Shown here: piece after piece, positions 55,101-64,000 of the stretch
Numbering within the stretch: position 1 is the stretch's first letter
Layout of the letters: each line of letters begins with the position of its first letter
Assembly: GCF_037975245.1 (NCBI RefSeq)
Contig: NC_092569.1
Span: 1,529,501 to 1,593,500 of the forward strand
From: Apostichopus japonicus
Taxonomy: Eukaryota > Echinodermata > Holothuroidea > Aspidochirotida > Stichopodidae
DNA length: 64,000 nt
Reading direction: 5' to 3'
Notes under the pieces: model-generated
Told to the model about the DNA's origin: nothing
The model's database searches: none
What the model saw: the letters and a program-made list of their open reading frames with translations, nothing else
Position numbers and translations under genes: made by a program

Positions 55101-57046
55101 TCAGGTTGATAGGACTCTGGGGAATCTCAAGGTATACCACCCATATAATGCTACAACATGTTAGTAAAGAAGGTGTAGGCTCACACAGTTATTCACAATT
55201 ATAAATGAACTGAAAACATTTTACTAGTTAGAACAAGAAAGGATAAGAAAGTGTTTAAGCTATATATGCGACAATATACCTTAATCGTTGCCATACGAAA
55301 GAAAAAGAAGCAGTAGCCTACTAACTACAACACGTTAGGCTCGCGAGCTTCCTTATCATAAAAAATACATATATAATACTAACTAGGATTACGTCACGTT
55401 AGTAAAAGGAGGGTAGGTTCATTTAGAATAATTCACTGTCATAGGACATTAATAGTAATACTACTGAGATTTACAGCACGCTAGTAAAAAAAAGGTGTAG
55501 GCTCATCTACCTAAATTACCGTAATCAAAGAACTACCGAAGGAAACATGTGAAACATCACCAGAGAAAGTTAATCACTTAATAAATTAGATAGTTGAAAC
55601 AAGATTATTTCCTTCAAAATAAATCATTATGATATGAAGGTGTATAAATTGCTTTAATTAAACTATACAGACGGTGATAAAACGAGGCGTACAAAGGACT
55701 GATCTATAGTCATAAGTCAAAATTATAACCGTTTATTCGTTATTTTCAAAGTCGGTGTACTATAATAATGTTAGCCAGCGAAAAGAAGTCTAAGTATACA
55801 GTGAAGTATTGGCAGCAGCCAGTCCGTAATATAATCCTGTCAGCATTACTTTAATGACATTCAATTAATCTCAGACCTATACTTTTTTTTACGGAAATAA
55901 CTTAATTGGATCATCAACGTGGTGTTTGGGGGTTGGGAGAGGGGATTCTTCCTGTGTTAAAACTTTTCAGTACTTCAGGGTGGAATAAATAAAAGCACGA
56001 TCTGTCGCAACAAGTAAGCCTCGTTTTAATATTGATTGATGCCCCCCACCCCCACCCCCCTTCCTTCTTTTTAAAAGGAATTCAAGGAATGACATGCTTT
56101 CACAAAGTGTAATATATAGGGTATTCGAATCACGCAAGATATTAATTCAAATGTAAACTGAGCACTTGGCCCAGTCCCCGCCTCAATAATACATAATAAT
56201 ACATAAATAATTGAAATGAATGAATATTTAAACTTTAGTTGGTGTTTGATGACTGACTTTAAAACCGTTATCACATTACTATAAACTAACATATTTAGAC
56301 CTATAGTGTCGCTTCCGCGAACGAAAGAGGTGGCTTATACTTTCCTACTACTTTTGGCGTAATAAAGCAAGATAAATTGAGACAGGTCTATATGAATATC
56401 AATACTTCAAGATAGGAAATTATAGTTTTATCTGACGTTGCTTTAGGTTTTGTTAATTAAATTAGTTTATTAACGAACCACAGCTTTTGTTCGTGTTTCT
56501 AATAACTGTAAAGAACTAGGTCTTTAGTCTGAAAGAAATTATATGTACACCAAAATTCTCATTGGCATAACAACTTTAAATTAATTTACAAAACAGTCAT
56601 TTCTTACATTCAAAACGTCTGTCATGTCATTTTGAAACATATAGATTTTTTAGTTTTTCTCACTTTTTTCCATTAATAATTCGAATAAATTTATCAAAAC
56701 TTACATGATGTTTGAAGTATCAATAATAATTTGAATAATAAATCTCTAACTTTACCCAACAAAGACCCGAAGAACTTTGTGGATACTGAATTGAATCCAT
56801 GAAATATATTCTACGACAAGAGGAATAGAATAATTCTGGAAATATGAGAAATTAAATGTGTCGTAATAGGCCTATGTGTTTCATTATTTGTTTTTACAAT
56901 TTTATTATCATTCTCACTAATTCATCTTGACAGTTACGTATTGGTTTATATATAATTAAGGCAATTTCAGTATAAAGAGTATAGAATTATATAAATAGAT
57001 ATAAGTATAACTGTGCATAAACATTGTGATAAAGACTTCGCTAAAG

Positions 57047-57085
<39 letters not shown>

Positions 57086-60000
57086 GACAGATTATCCTTA
57101 TCGGCAAATTTATATTTATAAATATTTTTAACAATGGGATACAATTCCACCATTTACTTCCGATAATGACTGTAAATCAATTTGTTTTACAACGATATAT
57201 GCTAAATAATTTGTGTGTTTGCGTCATGGGGAGGATGTGGGGGGTGGGAGTGGGCGGACGGGATGGTGGTGGGGTTTATTTTCTCTCTCTCAGAATGAAA
57301 ACGATCGGTCTTTCACAATAATGTATGAAGCATATAAGTTCGAAATCGTACAGTAAAATTGCCAGAATTGTAACCTTAATTTATTTATTCCTGCATTTGG
57401 TTCATTAATATTCAAGAATTCCATTTTCTTTTGTGTCTGCTTAAATTTTGTATTTGTATTATTTTGTTGTTGTTGAAAATCTTGCTTTATATAGAAGAAA
57501 TGTAGACAGCCTCCTGGATTTTTCCCCAATCACCCCCCCCCCCTTACCCTCACTAGGCTTGTGACGTAACGATTACCATGGTGGTCCCGGGGACAAGAAT
57601 TATATGGTGCACTTAAACCGAGTGAAGCGAAACAACTGACCACCGCATCAGCGTATAATGAGATTCGGATCCCACATCTCCTTGATTGAACCTGTCACTC
57701 TCGAACTCAATATACTGTGTACTCCCTTTCAATTTTAGGCGCGGGTTCCTAACCGCCCGGGCTTCTCCCCCACTCAACCCCCGGGCGTTGCGCCGATGCC
57801 CCCTCTCTATCAATTTATAATAACGTTTCGTAAGCCGATAACTTCAGAAATTTAACCGTCCCGTTTTGTCGCACTCATTTTATGAAATCTGAGTTTACGG
57901 AGAGCCTTATGTTGAATAAGAGGAGTGGGGTGTATTGAGGGACAAGTTTTACAAAAGAGAGGGGATGTGGGCTCGCGAAAAAAGGCTGATCCGCAAAGAC
58001 GATCCTCGGTTCTTTTTCTTAAAAAAAAAAACTGGAGTTGGCAGGGGGAGGGGAGTGTTGAGATACACTGGTTAATGTCTCGTTGCTTTGATTTTTGTGT
58101 GGTCATGTTTACTACCTTCCTAATGTAACATTATTCAACACAAATTCAGTTTATTAGTTTTACTATAGTATCAAATTTATCTTTAAGTCATGCAGGCAAA
58201 GTCCGAAACTTTCCGATTAGCCTTTTGCATGTCATTAATACTTTAATGTCAGACATTTCTGGACATCGATATTTTCAAATCAAATGGAACCAATAATTAC
58301 TCGCTACTTATCACGAGGCCTAAGATATTATTTAGGATTGGGGCTACTGCATCTAAGGGTGGGGATTTTAGGTGACCGCCAACAACTGCGTCCCCTGGTA
58401 GGGTGCAAGGGGAGAACCAACCATGGAAGCTACAGCATTGACAGATATTTCGTGTTTTCTTGTAGCGAAATTCAAGGACCAAAGTATATTTCAGGAAGTG
58501 GAATTATCTTAAAAGTTCTTTAAAGTGCATCTTCTTCTTTTTATAGCCCTTTGTTTTAGCAAATAAAAGTATGATGGGGGGGTAGCTAACCCCCCCCCCC
58601 CCGGCGCCGGATACTCCAACCCTGTGTTCACATGGCGTTTATAGGTTAGTGAATCAGTGAATATAAGACTAACATATCCGCGTTCACTATATATAGACCA
58701 GTTTTCATAATCATTGACTTGATAGTATAGGTTACGTTGTTCCTAGTAAACTTTTTCTCAGACTCTGTCAGGTTTATAGGCACAATTTCATCTTCCTCTT
58801 GTTGCCATAGGTGACGGTAATAGTCCTGCTACTTACTATAAATGGCAACGTTAAGCCTTTATACCGAAAATTATAAGTAAAGAACTTTTGTAATGAAAAT
58901 GATACAGGTTACATTTGTTTTTTGAAAGGTAGATTATTTTCTTCAAATAAAATGTTCACATGAAATCGTCAGTTGATTAAGCAAACAAGGCATAACGTAT
59001 AAATGGTCGCTTTCAGGATTACAAAGATATTACATTATAACAGTATCAGTCGTGATCTGCCACCCCCATCGACCCCCCCCCCCCAATCCATCCCCGGTCC
59101 CAATCTACACTCAAGTTAAGGTTTCACCCGGCAAGCCTGTACCGTTTTCGGTTTGGATGTTACGCCACCTGACATAATTTACTTATATCATGTTAATATT
59201 AAGTTAATTTTACTTGTAATAATTATAAAGAGGTAAAGACAATAGTCACTTTTGCATTGAGTCTTGCATATGTAAATTAAGCTAGTAGGCATAGCTCTTG
59301 TGAAAGTATTGTACCGTATGTGTTTAGCTTTAAAGTTTTTATTTAAATTACCAAATGAAGACAAAGCAATGACATTAAAAAAAAAATAAAACTTTTACAA
59401 GACTCTCTCGAATTTGCTGTTTAGCTTACATCGCTTTCTTTAAAAAATCAACAACTAATAATATGCCTTTATGTGTTTCGTTCAATTCTTTACAAGACGA
59501 CAAACGTATGCGAACCGGAAGAGTTACACGGAAATATATTATGTTATACTTTTAGATCAAAATTGCATTGGAAACGATGTGCTAGTATTTATACCATAAC
59601 CTTGATATAAAGGGTTGTCAATGAAACGTTTCATTTTAAATATATTTAGTCTTACATCAAATTACAGATACTGCCATTTTTAACGGTTGATTCTAAACCA
59701 GTGGGCGGAGGGAGGGGAGTGAGGGCGGATCCAGTGAGGAGCCCCCCCCCCCCACCTGGATCCCCACCCCCGTATGATCTTTTTGTTTCACTAAAGAGTA
59801 GAACTCTTCCCATAAAGGCATTCTATATTTTTCTTGTTTTGCACCGCTATATATAAGGCTATATATTAACTGGGTAATAATTTTGGTCTAGTCTGCCGAT
59901 ACTTCTCTCCCGGGCCTTCGACTTGCTTTGACCAATCCATGGACCCGTCACTGAATTAAGTGTGAATTCGAAATGACTTGGTCAGACAAAAAGATAAATG

Positions 60001-61500
60001 TTATATTGGCTTAATTAAGCGAATCCGTCACGCCTATAGGGTACCTCCAAGTTATACGCAAAGCTTCAACACGGGAGGATATAGGTATATATGACATGTT
60101 TATGTTGTGCAGTTGTCATGCAGTATATAAGTATATCGAAGTATCTTTTCGCGTAAAGGGAAAGTATACAAGATATATAAATAAATTAATATAAATAATT
60201 AATAATAATAATAAGGGATACTCTCAGACGACACAAGAACAAAACCACGATTTACTTCCGTCCTTAGACTGGATCAAACAACTTTTTATCGCTCTCGATC
60301 TGTTGTTTTGACAGCCCCAATCAAATAAGTCTGACAAAGCAATATTTCTATACGGTTGTCAACTAAGCGTATATACAGAGCTATATAATGTCACTTTTCT
60401 ACCTGCGAACAAGTGCCCTGAGCAACGCAAATATACCACACCGAGCGCTGCATGAGACCCTCTCAATGCGAAGGTCTGTGAAAAAGTGAAGGTTATGATA
60501 AAATGTTCGGGACAAACCCCGGTGTTTAGGAGGAGGTGGTTGGCCGGTACCTACGGCGTCAACAAACCCGAGGGGACCCTTCAAGTCACCTCACCAGGAC
60601 ACGGGATTTACCAAGGTTTTTTCTTTGTCCAGTAATTACTGCTAATTGTTTATCGTCTTTTTAAGTTGACTTTTTATTCAGGAGGTTATAAATATTGTTC
60701 TTGTTTTGAAGTATGTTTCTGGTAATTATAAAGCAAATCTATAATAGCGATAACATCGCAAAACAGGGTCGGTGTAGATATTATCCGAACATGTCCAGAA
60801 GCATAAAAAGAAAATGTACCGTTAATTAGGCCAACCGCATTTCGACATCCATGGAATAGGGCCATGTGTCTGTAGCCTATCTCACAATGAAGTCAGTTAA
60901 CTGATGTAAATGATTTTAAATCGTTTTCAGAAAGTATCACACGTCGATAGCAGAGTATGACTTAAATATAAGTCGACAATTTTGGTTAATATATATTTTC
61001 AAAATAATTCTATAATTTTTCCATTATTTTTATTATTAGACCTATATGGATTTTTTTCTCGAATGGGAGGGTATTTATATTTTAACATTATAAGAGTGAA
61101 AGATATGCGACCCTATTCACATAACTGACAAATCGGGTTATATTTTCTAGTCTACGACTATCTTTACAACTTAAGTCTGATTCAATATTCCCCATCAACC
61201 AAATTTGGCAAATACCAGACCAGAGGCAATACTTGTATTGGCGTATTTATATATATAATGCAAAATTACGTACTCTTGTACATGTATACTCACACTAAGG
61301 GAAATTCTACTTTATTCGTACTCATCCTGTTGTATTATGCTATTCAAGTCTGATAAATACTTTACCACGAATTTATATTATCGAGGTAAATAAGAGACAC
61401 ATACCGTACAGCTAATTATTAAAATTATTAAATTTATAATAATTTCGTAAAATACTGAATGAAAAGACAACGCACATTCCAAAGTAATACTGTTTATCTT
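45771..61500. other. Intergenic, no gene recognised
   Basis: AT-rich, with TA arrays at 46.1 and 57.05 kb, and poly(C) runs at 49251, 53324, 57533, 58590, 59073 and 59742. A GC-richer patch lies at 57580-57810, and a G7/C13 hairpin-like pair at 58576-58602. Short open frames such as 46217-46477, 47506-47691 and 58284-58523 show no family resemblance. Confidence 0.5.
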
Positions 61501-61571
61501 CTACAAAACTAGCAAAAACCAAACCGATCATAAATTAGCAAGCTGTTTTAAGTTTGAATAATTAAACAATA

Positions 61572-61715
61572 TTATACATATTCATGAGTAAACTGATAAG
61601 CCTCTGCTGTCAATTGATGTGTTTCTCCGGCTTCCTTCCATGCATTCAACATAGAAACCTGTTCGAATGTTACTTTACACACTGTCAGTAATACAAACTC
61701 AGCTATATACAAACT
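61572..61715 (-). CDS. Candidate terminal exon of an unidentified gene
   Basis: Minus-strand 47 codons plus stop (SLYIAEFVLLTVCKVTFEQV SML... then NAWKEAGETHQLTAEAYQFT HEYV), preceded by a pyrimidine-rich acceptor (TTTGTCTGTCTGTCTGTCAG) and followed about 260 nt downstream by an AATAAA-type signal near 61311. Composition looks protein-like, but no upstream exon is visible and I do not recognise the family. It may be chance. Confidence 0.2.
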   Translation of the reverse strand, partial: SLYIAEFVLLTVCKVTFEQVSMLNAWKEAGETHQLTAEAYQFTHEYV

Positions 61716-61859
61716 CTGACAGACAGACAGACAAACAAACCGACAACCGAAGAAAGGAGATGGGGTGGGGGCGGGGGGGGGGGAAGAGGTGTATAAGCTA
61801 TATCCTTGACGGTCCATTTAGAGTAGAATACACTCGAACAGCTTGTGGCTGCTCCCTTT

Positions 61860-64000
61860 AGACAGAGGATTATACAAAGGTAAAGTGTTCTGGAAGGTGA
61901 AGCCATCAAAAGGCGCTGGTCCTAAAACGGCCCAACAAAAGCATGGAAAATGACGTCTTCCCAAATAAAGACAGGAAGTTGAATGGGTCTTTTAAGGATG
62001 ATAAAGGGTTTGCTAAAAGGACAATCGAGTTGTACAGTCGGTATTTCAAAAGTCTAAATAAATGTGAAGACATTAGCGAATAGGCACGAAGTGTCCATAA
62101 TTGATACCCCGGAGTGTGCTTAAAATGGAGTCACTTTTGTTGCAGTAATACTTATAGCTGTCAAAATTCTCGCAAAGAGTGCTCGTTTTACGTCAGAAAT
62201 TTCAGCATCCCCGGGTGCAAGCACGAAGCATTTATAATTATAAATTTCAAAATTTGAACTTTTCAACACTACTCACAATTTATAACATTGGTATCACTGG
62301 TATGTATACAAAACCGCTTTTTGAAAAGTAGGATATCCAAGTCGGATTATCATATTTAGTATTAGGGCCTAGGTTGTTTCATTTATAAATTTTTACTTTT
62401 ATGTATATCATTCGCCTTGATGAAGAGTTCATCCTAAATTGAACTTAGTAAACAGACAGGTTTACTTTGGAGAGATTTCTTCTTACTTGATCTAAACTTG
62501 CTGAGAAAAGTTACCCATGCAAGAAAGAGCCCGGTTTTACGAAGAACCAAACAATTTGATCCCCTCTCACCCCCCCCCCAGTCCCCTTACACCGAGACTG
62601 TATAAAAATGTCATCACATCAGTGTTATACATCAAGTGAAGTGTACATGCAGATACCACACATGGTCTTAGCCAAAAATGCCCGAGAAGTTATATGATCC
62701 TCAAAAATATACTTTCTTTTCAAAGTCGATGAAATAAATAGAATCTATAACTCTTTGGATTTTCTTTTTTCATTCACTTTAAGAAATTATCCCGTCACGC
62801 AATTCGAGGCTGGAAAATCATCGGTATATATTTACTCGACTCAAACTGACAATGAAGTGATTCATTATGGGAATTATTCATAGGGTAACAATGACAAAGG
62901 AACCAGCTTATATCCCTCCGCCCCTGGTACAAAATCACCCTCCTCCCTCGGAGGTCAATATATAAAATATAACATAAAGTGTATGACTCCCTCCCCCCTC
63001 CCCTTAGCCACCCCTCTCTCTATCTCTCCTTGACCGATTTCTTCAAGGATCCTTAAGCATACTGCCAGCGATTATTGCAAATAGATAAGTATCTCAATGA
63101 GTAACAGCAATTCGATTGAATGGGGTAAACTTGACAAGATTGGCTTCAACATGATATTAAAATTTATAAATAGTTAATCGATAAACTTTTATATTGCCTT
63201 TATATCATTTTCAATGTTTAAGTTTACAATGTTGATTTAGTTTGCTTTAATTAGTTAATTAAATCAAACTCGTGTGAAATAATTGTATGCATGATTATAC
63301 TTCCCACGAAGCTTCAAGTTTTGCTCTGAAGAAACTATAATATTCTTCAAAACTTCTGCTCAACAGACAGAATCATTTTGCAGGTATTTAAACGATTTAA
63401 TATAGACATGTTTGGTATACAATTATTGCATATGTGTTATATTATCTAATATCATGTATACACAAAGTTAATATGTTTCGTTATATTTTACTTCCCTGAT
63501 GTTGTTTCTGGACTTCTAAAGAGACTTATAACTCACAGTTATAGCATAGGAAAGGTAACAAAAACGTGTAGGGGTCGGGGAGGGGGGTGGAGGTATTTGT
63601 CCTTTCACATTTCTGTATGTATATATATTTGTTGGGAGGGGTAGGCGGTGGGGGAGTAGAAGGAATGTAGGAAAGTATCAGATAAAGTAAATATCATATA
63701 TAAATATTGCCTTGAAAAAATAACTACAGTTTACCATGAAACAAATGTTAGGTGACCATTAAAATTTGTATCACATCATGGATCATAAATATTTTCTCCA
63801 TTTAATTGTTTTGGCATAAATCAGTTACCCCTTTAGTCGTTTAACATTCTAAATATTCTAGTAGTAAAGTAGTATGTTTGTTCCGTTTTCAAAAATCAAA
63901 ATTCAAAATTAATTACAAAACCGCGATAATCGATTGGTTCCGTTATAATACGGTTGCTTATACGACGCGTGATGTGAGGATATAGTGAAGGCAGGACGTC
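61860..64000. other. Window end, no gene recognised
   Basis: AT-rich with C-rich patches near 62570 and 62930-63020 and a G-rich patch at 63570-63655. No open frame or RNA gene could be supported. Confidence 0.5.

Overview
The window is animal (metazoan) nuclear DNA. It is AT-rich and rich in introns, microsatellites and fossil transposons. Protein similarity, the IgSF receptor style and the repeat types suggest a marine invertebrate deuterostome, most likely an echinoderm and possibly a sea cucumber. The species cannot be fixed from the sequence alone.

Region 1 (about 0.1-28.2 kb, minus strand) is the 5' half of one large gene, the nuclear-basket nucleoporin TPR (Mlp1/Mlp2 family). I placed 32 coding exons by hand from GT/AG sites, reading phase and remembered similarity to vertebrate TPR. 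They chain with no frame conflict into 1,327 residues of almost pure coiled coil, starting at an ATG in strong context (28217-28219). The gene leaves the window on the left before its C-terminal half. Its introns hold many tandem repeats. Several of these begin at, or contain, the 5' splice site of the exon just upstream (exons 3, 4, 25 and 27), so near-copies of real splice donors, and in one case of about a third of an exon plus its donor, are repeated inside the introns.

Region 2 (28.2-33.5 kb) is the upstream side of TPR and a transposon cluster. It contains a 954-bp DNA transposon with a perfect 8-bp target duplication, a second 397-bp MITE nested inside it with its own perfect 8-bp duplication, and the 3' end of a LINE interrupted by a 291-bp hAT-like MITE.

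Region 3 (33.6-35.3 kb, minus strand) is an intronless 491-residue type I membrane protein. It has a signal peptide, two Ig-like domains, a Thr/Ser-rich stalk, one membrane helix and a tyrosine-rich acidic tail with SH2-type docking motifs.

Region 4 (35.4-64 kb) shows no convincing gene. It holds TA microsatellites, long poly(C) runs, small inverted repeats and one weak candidate terminal exon near 61.6 kb.

The two genes have no evident functional link. TPR acts in mRNA export and spindle-checkpoint scaffolding at the nuclear pore; the IgSF protein looks like a cell-surface signalling or adhesion receptor.
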